NCBI GenBank assembly: GCA_025677835.1
Contig: JAIXMR010000019.1
Coordinates: 62,001 to 126,000, forward strand
Source: Sporodiniella umbellata
Taxonomy: Eukaryota > Mucoromycota > Mucoromycetes > Mucorales > Rhizopodaceae
Direction of reading: 5' to 3'
DNA: 64,000 nt
Shown here one piece after another: positions 47,133-58,232 of this stretch. The translations under genes and the position numbers were made by a program. The notes under the pieces were generated by a model that saw nothing but the letters and a program-made list of their open reading frames with translations, searched no databases and was not told where the DNA came from. Position 1 is the stretch's first letter, and each line of letters begins with the position of its first letter.

Positions 47133-48565
47133 ATGAGCCTGTTTGGAGCGTCAGCAAATCAACCTAATACGGCATTTGGCTCTACAGGTATTTGTTTGAG
47201 GGAGAGAAAGAAAAAAAAAGATGTAGAAAGAACTCATTAAAATTCATCGTGTCTAGCAAACACACAGTCTTCAGCAGGTACCTTATTCGGTGCCAATCCA
47301 GCGGCCAACAACTCTACTGGAGCTAACACAAACTCTTCAGCAGGCACTTTGTTTGGAACAAATAACAACTCCAGCGCAGGTACATTGTTTGGAGCAAACA
47401 CATCAAACCCTTCTTCAGGAGGTATACATGCACTTTAATAGATCTTTATGAAGCAAAAAAAAAAAAAAAAGAAAAAAAAAGGGCTAATTTTACCTTCAAA
47501 AGGATTTGGAGGGTTCGGACAAAAACCAACAGCAACAAATGCATTCGGAACAGCAGCATCTGCACCAGCAACTGGTTTTGGAAAAGCAGCACCAGCAGCC
47601 TCAGGCGCCTTTACTTTTGGAGCTAGTCAACCTACTGCTAATGTTAACAACACAGGCGGATTTGGACAAGCAGCACCAGCAGCTTCAAGCGCTTTTACCT
47701 TTGGAGCAAACCAGTCTGCTACCAATACCAATAACACAGGGGGATTTGGAGCTTCAAACAACACTTTTGGAACAGCAAACACAAACGCCAATGCAGGAGG
47801 TCTAAGTTCTTTCAACACAGGCGCTAACACAGTAAAACCAGCTTTTGGAGGGTTTGGTGCTTCTAGTAATACATTTGGAGCACAACCTCAACAACAGACT
47901 GGTTTTGGACAGCAACAACAGCAAGCAAAGCCGCCCATTCAGGAAAAAGTTTGGCAGGAATTGGCTTTAATGAGAGCAAAGTTTGATCCTTCTTCACCTC
48001 TGTGCAATTTTAGAGTATGAATATTTTTTGTCAAAAAAAAAAAAAAAAAAAAAAAAATTGCATTTCACAGAACGCTCATGAACGTAAACTATTAGCACTA
48101 CTTTTACAACATGGTGCCGCGTAGCGAAGTACACCTATACGTTCGCCCACCAAATCAAGACGAAAACTTATGGAATGAAGCACAACGCAAGAACCCTGAC
48201 CCAGAATCGTAAGCTTCTTACTGTGGCCTCTATTATTTTTTAACTGTGCTTTAATAGTCTGGTACCAGTCTTGGCTGTTGGATTTGATGATGTATTAAAG
48301 CGTATGGAAATTCAAAGTAGACAGAGCGAACTATATCAACAAAAGCTAAAGGCAAGGAAATAGGAGAAGAGTCCTATAAGAGCTAGAAAGTCTAATACAC
48401 TTTGTTATTAGGAAGTTGAGAATAGACTAGCACATGTACACCATGGTTATTCACTTGGAACATTAGTTAAACTAGAGGAACATAAACGCCGCCATATTGA
48501 TATTACCCAACGCTTACTACGAGTAAGTTGTCTGAAAACTCTAAACAAAATACAAATTGTATTTA

Positions 48566-48600
<35 letters not shown>

Positions 48601-48971
48601 CTTCTTCGATACAGCCAAATTCTTCGTTATAAAAATTTCCCATTGAATGGAGAAGAAGAGACAACGTTTCTACAGCTGCAAAATTTAGCTGGAGCAAGCA
48701 ATGGTCCTGAAGAGCTTTATACTAAAATGGTTGGATTGTGGAACCAACTTCAAGCTTATAAGGCTAGAATGTCTGAAATAGATGCACGACCTGAAGTGTG
48801 GCGGTCAGTTAGTGAGGATGATACCAATAGACTTGCACAGGTTTGTTAGATATGGGCTTTGTACTTTAGAATTTTTTTAATAAACCCAACTACTTTTAGG
48901 TCATTGAGGATGAGCAAATGGGTATTCTACACGTTGCTAATGTACTAAAAAGCGATACAAAAGAAATTGAC
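47133..48971 (+). CDS. NUP57: FG nucleoporin Nup54/Nup57
   Basis: Central-channel nucleoporin of the Nup62 subcomplex (Nup54 in animals, Nup57 in yeast). Eight exons (47133-47187, 47257-47421, 47503-48014, 48096-48208, 48258-48351, 48412-48522, 48601-48840, 48900-48971) give 453 residues. The first ~245 residues are FG/GLFG-type repeats (TLFGAN, GFGQAAP, AFTFGA, NTFG). QEKVWQELALMRAKFDPSSPLCNF and HYFYNMVPRSEVHLYVRPPNQDENLWNEAQRKNPDP are the alpha/beta region. VENRLAHVHHGYSLGTLVKLEEHKRR and LLRYSQILRYKNFPLNGEEE are coiled-coil segments. Intron 5 has a GC donor (GCAAGG). The frame ends at TGA (48969-48971) just after an A5 run; one A fewer would add about ten family-like residues. Confidence 0.92.
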
Positions 48972-50109
48972 GATATAATGCTATCAATAAAAAACCATTA
49001 AGCTCCGGCATTAAGCTTTTAACATATTTTTGTACAAGGCTAGCTGAGACCAGTGGATTTTTTCTACTCAAAATTTGACATACCTCTACCGGGATCTTTG
49101 CGAAGCTCAACTCTTGTATTTCTATAGTTTATGTTTTCTTAGCGGTCTTAAGCAGCATACGTTACATCACTTTTTTCAGCTTAACCTTTTTCTATTCTTT
49201 ATTTTTATTTTCCTGAGCACTCTAAAAATTTGGTCAAAGTTATTGGCAAAGCAAGTCTATGTCTAACTTGTTGATGATTGTGCTATTTTTTTCTTTGAAA
49301 GTTCGCTAGAAAACAACAGAAACGTTTTAGCGTTATGAATAATATGAAATTTGGACGTATTCAATCTTGGCTCATCGTTAGTTTTAGGGGGAAGTGAGAT
49401 GCAAGTACACAAACAAAGATTCGCATGCTAGTTGAAATTTTAAAGGGCTCACTTTCTGTATGTGCTTTATTTGCTTTTTCTTTATGTTTCAATCAAAGAC
49501 AAAAATAATGATGTGCTAAAAACAAAACAAAAACAAAAGAACTGGAGGAAAAGGTATGCTTTTATCTTTATTTGGTTTTTTTTTTTTTTTTTTTTTTGTC
49601 TTTTTTTTTTTTTTGCATTTATTAAACAGGATCTACCTAATACAGTATTAAGCAAAGACAAATAGGAAAGACAGTTCTAGACATTGACTAATTTAACGTT
49701 TTCGCCAGGAGAAAAGTATTTCTATTTACTATAAAAGTGATCAACGTTTAGCGTATTGTTATAAATTTACGAAAGTGAAACGTTTAGTTACATATGTACA
49801 TCACAAAGAAACAAAACAAAAACCCACATCTGGTTTTTATTTTTATTTTTACAAACGACCAAAAATAAATATATGGAATAGCCTCTTATTTGAGTACAAA
49901 CTGTGCAGTTCTAAAAATAATAAAAGGGAAAGGGAGTGTACTGAACCTAAATAGGGAGGCCCTTTTAACTCACTTGAAAACAGCCTTCCCCTTCCAAAAT
50001 TGGTGTACTCAGGGAGAAGGGGTTATATATAATGCGTCTGTTTCCTCTTTTCTTCTCTTTTTCTCTTCTCTTCTTTTCTTCGTGTTTTTTAACCTTTTTT
50101 CCGTACTTA
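48972..50109. other. Intergenic, AT-rich, promoter of chitin deacetylase-like gene
   Basis: About 1.1 kb without recognised coding sequence; T-runs at 49577-49597 and 49603-49614. A TATATATAA motif at about 50022-50030 lies 80 bases upstream of the ATG and is followed by CT-rich sequence (TCTTTTCTTC...), a typical core-promoter layout. Confidence 0.5.
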
Positions 50110-51983
50110 ATGAAATCTTTAACACTCATCTCAACTGTGGGTTTAGCGTTGGTTAGTTATGTCGTTGCACAAGAGGGTGCCACTGTTCCGATTAATTCAG
50201 GCCAAAGTGGATCAAGCGGATATAGCTGCGACCCCAATTCGTGTAAAATTGCGAATAATTGCTTGTGTGCATCCCAGTCACCACCAGGAGGATTATCTCC
50301 TGCAGATGTACCTCAAGTAAATTCACTCAAAAAATCCTTGCTTTTCTTTTTTCCACTTTACTAAAAGTAGTGAATAGTTTGTAACAATAACATTTGATGA
50401 TTCAGTACAAGCAGCTTTGTTTCAAACAGCTTTATCTATGGTGAACGTAACGTAAGAATTGTTTATCACGGTGATAATCAGAACGATAAAGATAACTGAT
50501 CAAAGACATTTCATAGAAACCCTAATGGCTGCCCAGGCCACGGGACATGGTAAAAAAGAAAAAAATTTAACGATCGACAAAGAAATTAAAACAAATAACA
50601 TAGGTTTGTTTCCATGCAATACACTGACTTTTCTTTGGTTCAACAGTGGTATGCGGCAGGAAATGAAATTGCAGAGTAAGTCCATTAGGTTTTTTTCTTG
50701 TGTATTTACTAATGAAAATCCTGTTTGTTTGTTTTTTGAATAGTCATACTTTTACACACGTTGGCACACCATCAGGCCAAGAAATTTCTGCTTGTAAATC
50801 AATGTTGAACGCATACGGAGGCATTCCCAGCTCGAAGATACAAGGATTCCGAGCTCCGTTTTTAAACTATACTAAAGACACTTTAAATATCTTGAGCCAG
50901 CAAGGCTTCATGTATGATTCGAGTTCTAGTGCGGTCAACGACGATGCCTTCTGGCCTTATACCTTAGATAATGGTATGGCCAATGACTGCTGGACAGGGA
51001 TTTGCGGTGCTGGCCAAGTCAAGCTTCCTGGACTTTGGGAAATTCCAATGTACGCAGTCATGAACAATGGTAGTATTCCTCAGCTGATGGATGTTTATTT
51101 ATCTGGTTCCCCTTCTGATGTCACAGCATGTACGTAACTGTTTATAGAAGAAAAAATTATCTTATAAAAACAATTTCTTAAGGGAGCAATGCCGCTTTTG
51201 ACAGACACTACAAAGGAAATCGTCAACCCTTTGGTATATATGTTCATCCAAGTAAAGTAAAAACAAAGAGACATATCCAGAAACTAATTTTTGCTAATAA
51301 TAATAATAGCACATCTAACCTCGTATCCCAGTCTTCCTGACCCAAAGGAGCAGCTTAATGGTGTCATTAGTTTTATCCAGTCAATTGCCTCTAAGCCAGA
51401 CGTTTGGTTTGTTACCAACCAGCAACTATTAAGCTGGATGAAAAACCCGGTCAAATCCTCAGAACTTGGAAAGCAGGACTATATGCAGTGTAGACAGCCT
51501 GTTATCGCCAAAGAAATATGTAATGGCCTTGACGATGATCATAATGGAGTGATAGATGACAATCTTATCAACAGCTGTAACTTTGGTTTGGGTAGTACAA
51601 AAACATGTTTCAATTGTCCTTCATCCCCACCAAGCTTGGATAGTCCTGTGCCAGCTACCAATGCTCAAAACGGGACTTCAGGCTACCGCCATCCTATTCC
51701 TGATAACTGCGAGTAAGTAAAGCTTACCACAAAGTTTTTGTTGCTTATTTTTTCTAGTACTACCTGGTGGGACCCTATTGGAAATGCTTGTTTGTGCACT
51801 TCCGCTGAGTGCGAGCTTAAAAGCATTGCTGTTCCTAAACCAAACAATACCCAGTCAGGATCTAACTCAAACAAAAACAATACTTCGACTTCGTCTAGTA
51901 ACCCTAGTGTAAATCTAACTACTAGTACTGCTCTTTGTTTCTTTGCTACTTTCTTATTTGTCACACTTATTCGATTATTTTAA
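50110..51983 (+). CDS. Secreted, GPI-anchor-like polysaccharide (chitin) deacetylase family protein
   Basis: Cell-wall enzyme of the NodB/CE4 fold that removes acetyl groups from chitin-type polymers. Eight exons (50110-50316, 50378-50451, 50517-50549, 50604-50675, 50744-51129, 51183-51251, 51310-51712, 51758-51983) give 489 residues. Residues 1-20 form a signal peptide (cut near VVA-QEG). Metal/catalytic motif 1 is TFDDS (Asp76, Asp77); motif 2 is DHTFTH (His130, His134); motif 3 is GFRAPFL. After the catalytic part, CNGLDDDHNGVIDDNL resembles Ca-binding or MopE-like metal-binding repeats. The end is Ser/Thr/Asn-rich, then a hydrophobic tail (ALCFFATFLFVTLIRLF) fitting a GPI signal. An upstream in-frame ATG (50032) would spoil the signal peptide. 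TFDDS and HTFTH differ slightly from classical chitin deacetylases (TFDDG, HSxTH), so substrate is uncertain. Confidence 0.9.
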
Positions 51984-52063
51984 CACAATAATTTTGTTGA
52001 ATCAAACAAACAATCAAAAAAAAACTTGTAATAAATATATTCCACATCGCTTTTCATTTTATT

Positions 52064-55000
52064 TTACAAAAAGCACAGAGTTTTCTCTTTGACTTCAATG
52101 ACTAAATTCAAAAATTCAGCGTTTCTAGTAAAAAAAAGAAGTTAGGTTTGTTATAAAAAAAAAAGATCTGTGATTAGACGATCGTAGCCACTTACTCTAT
52201 ATATTCCGAGTTGGCTGATGATAAGTTAAATACTCCCGACATGGTTTGCTGAGCTGCAGTCTGTGCAACGCTAGGCGGGAAGTCACGAATCGTACGAAGA
52301 CACTCAAGAATTTGGTCAAGCATTTTCTTTCTAGATGCAGCACATATACAAAGTCTTAACAAACCGACTACTGTTCGCTCAACTACTAAGCTACTTTGTT
52401 TCTCAGCATATTTGAGTATCCCATATATGTAGTCAGTCGCGTTGGGCCTGTTTTCAAGTTAATGTAACTCGTATAGTGTTTTCCTATTGCTTTACCATAG
52501 ATGCTCAATTTTGTTTGCGTTTCTTATAGTTATGGTCACCATGAATTCTAAGAACAAAACAGCAGCGGGATCATATTCAATAATGTCTGTTGAGTCTTCC
52601 ATAATTTTGGTGTCATATCCCACAGTACGAATAGCTGTAAGGAGACTTTTTTGAGCATCCAAATCAAGCGATGTGATGTCTATAAAGAGCTCTTGTAGCT
52701 TGCAAGCAGACACACAGTCTACAGCACACATAGTCATTTCCACCTCTTCTTCTGTAGGGTCTCTACTGTATGTTTCATCGCTTGAATATGGCGATAGTAA
52801 ATATGAGGATAAAGTAGATAGAAGAGAGCCGTCACGACGCGTTTGTTGTGTAGTTGTTTTGGGTACTTTGGGTTTTAAGGGTATATCTGTTGTACCTGAC
52901 ACAAAGTCTTCGACAATCAGCATAGAATCAGGAAGTAAGGAATTCAAAAACAAATTGCGAATAACTTGGAGCACTTTAACCCAGCCCTTTCTAAGGGGAT
53001 TTCCATGTCTTGTAACCACAGCAAACAGAACTACAGCAGCTAGTTGTCCTTTGTAATGGCGACCAAATCTAACAGCAAGTTTACTTATCACATATTTCTG
53101 TCCTGCAACATCCACTATAGGGTCAGGAACGGGAGAAGCGGGATTTTCAAGTAGTCCTGTAGTGGCAGCTAAATTTATTACAATGCTATCAAATGCATCA
53201 CAGAGGCTAAAATGGGCAGCAAGGGTTGCACAGTGACGGAATCCAGTGATGGCGCGTTCTAATGTGTCATCGTCCTGGGCTGTATTGAAGGCACAAGAGA
53301 ATGCAGCCACCAGAGGTCTCCAAACAAGTTTGAACATTGCATAGTCATATTCAGATGTGTTGCAGCGCTCAAAAAGACTAGTGACAAGTGAGCGACGTTG
53401 TAGTTGCTTCCAAGCATAGTTGAATCCCAGCAACCCCTCATGCTCTTCTGGCATCAATATTTCGTCTCGCTTAATAGCTTCATAGATAGTTTCTAGATAA
53501 TCATGAGAAAAGTTTTCCTTGTTGTTGAGGCCTTTCAAGTTGCGAACAAATTGTTCAGTAGACATACGATGTCTTATTTGTGGGTTGTGCTGGTCAGTGT
53601 TGAGCATAATGACCGAATAAGCTAGGATTTGAGCAGACTCAATATCAGCAATTTCATTGGTACCACTTTCAAAGTATGCTTCAGCAAAAGTGTCTGCTAC
53701 CCGCAAAATCTGCTGTGATTCTCCTGTAAGACGAAAAGTTTCAAGCACCATGCGCAATGCTTCATCTATACGTTTCTATGTAATTTTTTCTAGTATTTAG
53801 TCCTTTTCTCTCAATTCATAACCTTACGTTTTTAAAGTCAAATTGGCGCATGTATACATTTAGGAAATCAAAGTTCTTCGGTTTAGAAAGATATTCCCCT
53901 ACTTTTTTTTTATCTAGTTGTTGTGTTGACCTCAAGAAATGAAAAAGGTTTATGCTTTTGTCATCTTTTTCGTTTTCAAAAGTTGTTTCTTGTAGATATT
54001 CTATGCCTTTTTCTGGTGATTCGTTAAAACGACGTGCAGCCTCGAGTATATGCATTTTTGCTTTCTTTCGCTCCAGTAAGACCTCAACTTTGTTTGACCC
54101 CTGAAAATTTGTTAGATATGTGTTTAGTATCTCTCAAGATCTCTTACCGCCTTATCGGCCTTTGTCATGTCCTAAGCACAATTTTGAGTTTATGGGCGAT
54201 ACGTTGACAAAGCGATTACCTTATTCAGTGATCTTTCGTTCATTTGAGCGATAAAGATACATATTGTATCTAAGCAAAGCGAGTGATGGCTTGTAACAGA
54301 ATAGTTGTGGGGGTCGGGAAAAGAATTCTATAATCTTTGATCAGATGCAGTGTGTTTGGATTTTCTTACTTTGCATAGAAACTGAATCAGCTCCTCAAAT
54401 AGGTTTCCACAAGAAATGTCGCAATCATAGTTATACCATAGGTCAATCATAAATGTTTCTTGACGAACAAAATTCAGCAAGTATTCTAATAACAACTCCC
54501 GTACTTCCGGTGTCATAGCCGCACGATCTGTATGCGAGGGATTTTTTCCTGTATTCTCTGCTGATTTACCCATAAACATCCCCCCTCGATCTCTTTCATT
54601 GCGCTCGGGTTTTGTTGAGAAAAAATTAACGCGTCCCTCCTCATCTATATCTACAGTTACGTTACAACTTCCAGCGCCTGAAGGAGGTGAAAGTTTTTGT
54701 ATCAGAAAAAACAAAAACAATTCTTGTTGAAGCTTCAGATAGGGTCTCAGCGTATCAAATGCTGTTACAATGACACGAAGAGAAAGAGATAGCAAAGGAA
54801 TATAATCTGTCTTCGCCAGTTGAAAGACATATTTACAAAATTCATCTGTTACCAATGACCTGAGAATATCAAAACGACCAATGCTTTTGCCTCCGATTTC
54901 TAAGGCAATATTTAAAAGACTCAGGGCCATAATTTGCATAGAATTGGTGTGTTTGTGTTCATGAGGATTTAAGAGGGAAATGAGAACTCTTAGTAGCTCA

Positions 55001-56193
55001 TAGACTGTCGGTATTCCATAGGGCTTTGTTATGTTGTTTTCTAAAAGCAATTCCTTATTTAGATTTAAAAGCATCTGTAATAAACATATAAATATACCTA
55101 AAACAGAACATGTTACTGCACCATCGGCAGAAGGGACTGAGCCTCTATTGCTTGTAACCTCTATGCTTTCTTTTGTTGAAATAATATCAAGGGAGTCTAT
55201 GGATGTTGCTGAAGTATTATCTAGTTTTTTGAGCGTTTCGAAAACAATAATAATCATCTTGATCATAGAATGCTCTGCAGATTTTCTTAGCATCTCTAGG
55301 ATATGATAGCACAGCTTGTAAGTAAGAAGAATGGTCTTTGCCTGAACTATTATCTGTACCACTAAATCTTTTTTGACAGCACATGCTCAGACCTGATTCC
55401 ATAATACTACAAACATTTTCATCACTGAGAACCTGACCGCATTCGCTGGTCAAAATTGCTTCAAACACCTGCAAAATACGTAACAACACTAGTTCATCAG
55501 ATACAACGTCAGAAGCTTCAAACTTGCAGCCGCTGACAGAGGAAATCAGAGTATTCAATGCGAGAACAATACGAGGTGCTTGAGCGCTTATTATTCCATA
55601 ATGTATGTACTTTTCTATGCTTGTCAATGCAACTACTGCGACAGAACTAGAAATGTGATTTGAGCAGATAACCTCAGTAAAAGGGGTCAACAATTCAACT
55701 GCGTCCAGTTTGTCCGTCTCTATTAATTTAGCGAAAAGTTTTGGTTACTATGTATTTTTTTTTTTTTTTGTAGTCATGAAAGAACCTTGTACGCTTTCTA
55801 AATGCAGCTTGAGTTTGACAAAGCCATCTAGTAACGGATCGCCCTGCGTTATATGTTAATAATCTCTGCTTTGCAAATTGTGCCTTTTCTCAATACTTTT
55901 GATCCAGCTTCATTTATATTGACTCTTCCACTCCTCAATCCCATACTGTTTCCTAAGTTGCCCATTTTTGAATTGTTGATATTCATACCAGACCAGCTTG
56001 CATTTTTATGCATGGCGCTTGTCACGACTTTAAAAGAAGATAAGTACTCTCTTCGTTTTGCAAAGAAAGAGTAAAACCTGTAATTTCCGCATGAACAATT
56101 TGAAGCCAATCCGCTTCAGATTTGAATGATGGCTTTGTACTGTGGGTGAGTATTTTAGTAAAATCTATGTAAATGTACCATTGCTGTTGCCAT
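52064..56193 (-). CDS. GEA2: Gea/GBF1-type ARF guanine-nucleotide exchange factor
   Basis: Sec7-domain exchange factor that activates ARF at the early Golgi. The first exon is tiny (ATGGCAACAGCAATG, about 15 nt from 56193). Then SEADWLQIVHAEITVVTSAMHKNASW opens the DCB region, followed by LLTPFTEVICSNHISSSVAVVALTSIEKYI and VLRILQ-type helices (HUS). The Sec7 domain spans MHILEAARRFNESPEKGIEYLQ ... RMVLETFRLTGESQQILRVADTFAEAYFE, with the glutamate finger in FRLTGES, and LAYSVIMLNTDQHNPQIRHRMS. C-terminal HDS regions follow (FERCNTSEYDYAMFKLVWRPLVAAFS). The last exon ends NAEFLNLVIEVKEKTLCFL. Total is roughly 1,200 residues, on the short side for the family. Between GEA1 and GEA2 the symbol is arbitrary. 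Converges on the deacetylase gene, 80 bases apart. Confidence 0.92.
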
Positions 56194-56761
56194 TTGATTT
56201 TATCTTGATCTTTAAAAAAGAATCGGAGAAACCTAGGAGCGTGCAAATATACTTTAACTTTAACACTCCGATTTTGTTATGGAGTAACACGTATTTTTTA
56301 ACTAAAGACTTATATGGAGAAGCATTGTGGTGCTAAAATCTCTACGTGTGCTGCTAAAAATCTGCTATGTGGAGCAAAAACAGTACAGTATAAAAGCGAT
56401 GTGAATTGCTAGAACATGCAACTTCGCTTGACTGAAATCTTGTATTACAACGTATAGCGTTAAGTCGAACCAAAAAAGTTTGTCCCTATACTGAGATACT
56501 CTTGCTTAGTTTACGTCTATTTGTGTTTTTGTAAGCAGCATTATCTAAATACAATAATGCATACGAAGTTTTGTGTGTTTATTTAATCATTGCTTTAAAA
56601 GGCAATAGTGTACAATCTCAAAGAACATAGCAAAGAGAAATGCTAGGCTACTCATATATTAAGATCGGGAATTGTATACAAAAAAATTCAAACTTCTAGT
56701 GAGTATGTGATAGCTTTTATTGATGATGGTATGATATATAATGGTATGTATAAAAGCTTTT
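56194..56761. other. Intergenic, GEA promoter region
   Basis: Between the GEA start and the stop of the two-TM protein, both minus strand. AT-rich; no recognisable gene or repeat. Confidence 0.5.
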
Positions 56762-57226
56762 TCACTTTCCGGTGGCATAGAGGGCGGCGAAAACAATAAT
56801 AAGTATGACAAGTATAGTGCTGAATCCAATAGACATGGCTCTGTTTAACCGCTTCCATCTTTCTGCCATCTTGCCGCCTTTTTCCCCTGCCTGTTTTGGC
56901 CAGAACGACCCCAGCCACCATAAAGGAGGAAATAAGAAGCCAAAGAGGAATAACAATCCGCCTATAGAATGAAAACCATCTTCATCTTCCTTACTTAAAA
57001 TCCACCAAGCCGGTGGTTCTTCTTCCATCTTCTCTTTAATTTGGGGCCAAACCAATGTTTGATCCGATTTGGGCTTTCGTATGGGGTCTCGATAATGGAC
57101 AGATGAAGAAGGTCGATTGGCGCTAGTAGGAGTCATAAGTGGACTAGTAGAGTGTGCTGAATATCTACCACTCATGAGTTGTTCTGTTACTTTTAAAGAA
57201 AGGTCGTCTTCTCTATTTTTGTTCAT
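56762..57226 (-). CDS. Two-TM conserved fungal-type membrane protein, unknown function
   Basis: 154 residues from the ATG at 57226 in one exon. The N-terminal ~80 residues are hydrophilic, Ser/Thr/Pro-rich (SPLMTPTSANRPSSS, DPIRKPKSDQT), then a PPAWWILSKEDEDG segment. The first membrane helix is GGLLFLFGFLFPPLWWLGSFW and the second is MSIGFSTILVILIIVFAALY, separated by a basic loop (AGEKGGKMAERWKRLNRAM). The WWLGSFWP...RWKRLNRAMS pattern is reminiscent of conserved fungal proteins of unknown function. Sits 95 bases downstream of MZM1 on the same strand. Confidence 0.8.
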   Translation of the reverse strand: MNKNREDDLSLKVTEQLMSGRYSAHSTSPLMTPTSANRPSSSVHYRDPIRKPKSDQTLVWPQIKEKMEEEPPAWWILSKEDEDGFHSIGGLLFLFGFLFPPLWWLGSFWPKQAGEKGGKMAERWKRLNRAMSIGFSTILVILIIVFAALYATGK

Positions 57227-57320
57227 TGTGGATGTCAAATGAGGCAATAGCTGAAGAAAAAAGAAAAAAAAAAAAAGAAAAAAAAGAAAAGAAAAAAGAA
57301 CAGATATATTTTATTTACTA

Positions 57321-57912
57321 TTAATGTCCACCACAACATTGCTTTGTATGCTTTTTCTTACGGTTGATACTTTTGGTGTTTTTAATGCTATCATTATCCC
57401 CCAACTCAAGATCTTTTGTAATTCGTAACTCTATAACAAAAATTAAAAATCCAAATTTGACATCAAGGTGTTTTCAAACTTTACTGAAAGTGTTGTCTTC
57501 TTGGCCTACACCTTGGAGTACGTTTTTCTTCAACAAATTCTCTACCTGATAAGCCAAATTTAGTTTCTAAAATTTGTTGAAAAGCGATCAGCTAACGGAT
57601 TTAAATTCAAAGTTTTTTTTTACTTCTTCAAGAATTTCAGTGTTTGTTTCATCTTTATGTTGCATAAATCTAAAGTGGGTTTCCTTTCTTCCAGCTATAA
57701 AAGCCCTTTTGTCAGATAAAACAAGATTGTTGCTTCTTTTTTAAATACTCTAACCTTCAATGGCTTTAAGATCAGCTGTTAAGAAAAAGAAACATGTGTC
57801 AGATCCTGTCGATTTCTGTGCGCAAACACTTACTTAAAAAAACTTTTTTTTGTGTTTTAAGCAAGCTACGGTATGCATGCAAAACTGCTTGTTTTGAAGG
57901 CTGAATAGACAT
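57321..57912 (-). CDS. MZM1: Mzm1/LYRM7-like complex III assembly chaperone
   Basis: LYR-family mitochondrial matrix chaperone that holds the Rieske Fe-S protein before insertion into complex III. Five exons in minus order (57834-57912, 57755-57775, 57624-57694, 57485-57566, 57321-57430) sum to 363 nt, 120 residues. The N-terminus has the LYR-like helix AVLHAYRSLLK (AYR at 13-15). RKETHFRFMQHKDETNTEILEE and KLNLAYQVENLLKKNVLQGV form the helical bundle. FKLRITKDLELGDNDSIKN is the conserved Mzm1 C-terminal block, followed by a Lys/Cys tail ending CCGGH. Exon 2 is a 21-nt micro-exon and its downstream donor is GTTAGA. Because no exon exceeds 110 nt, simple ORF calling misses this gene. Divergent from the coiled-coil gene. 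Confidence 0.88.
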
Positions 57913-58232
57913 GATTTCTAAAGGATATAAAAAGAAGGAAGGAAGAAAAAAGATAGTAAAGAGAGAAAAAAATTAAGAAAGCGAACTGTTCACGGAAAAC
58001 CAGGGTTGTGACTTGTGAAGTCGATGTTCGACTCTGAAAGACAAAAAAGCATACAAACAAAAGCAAAAAGGTTGACAAAACTAAAAGATATTGTACCTTG
58101 CACGTTTCGCAAGGGTCATAACGTGGTGGCTGATTTTATTGTTTGTTTGCGTATCAAAACTCCTTTTTCATTTGATTTATCTTTCAATTTTTTTATCTTT
58201 TCTTTTTTTTTTTTTTTACAGTAAAGACAAAA

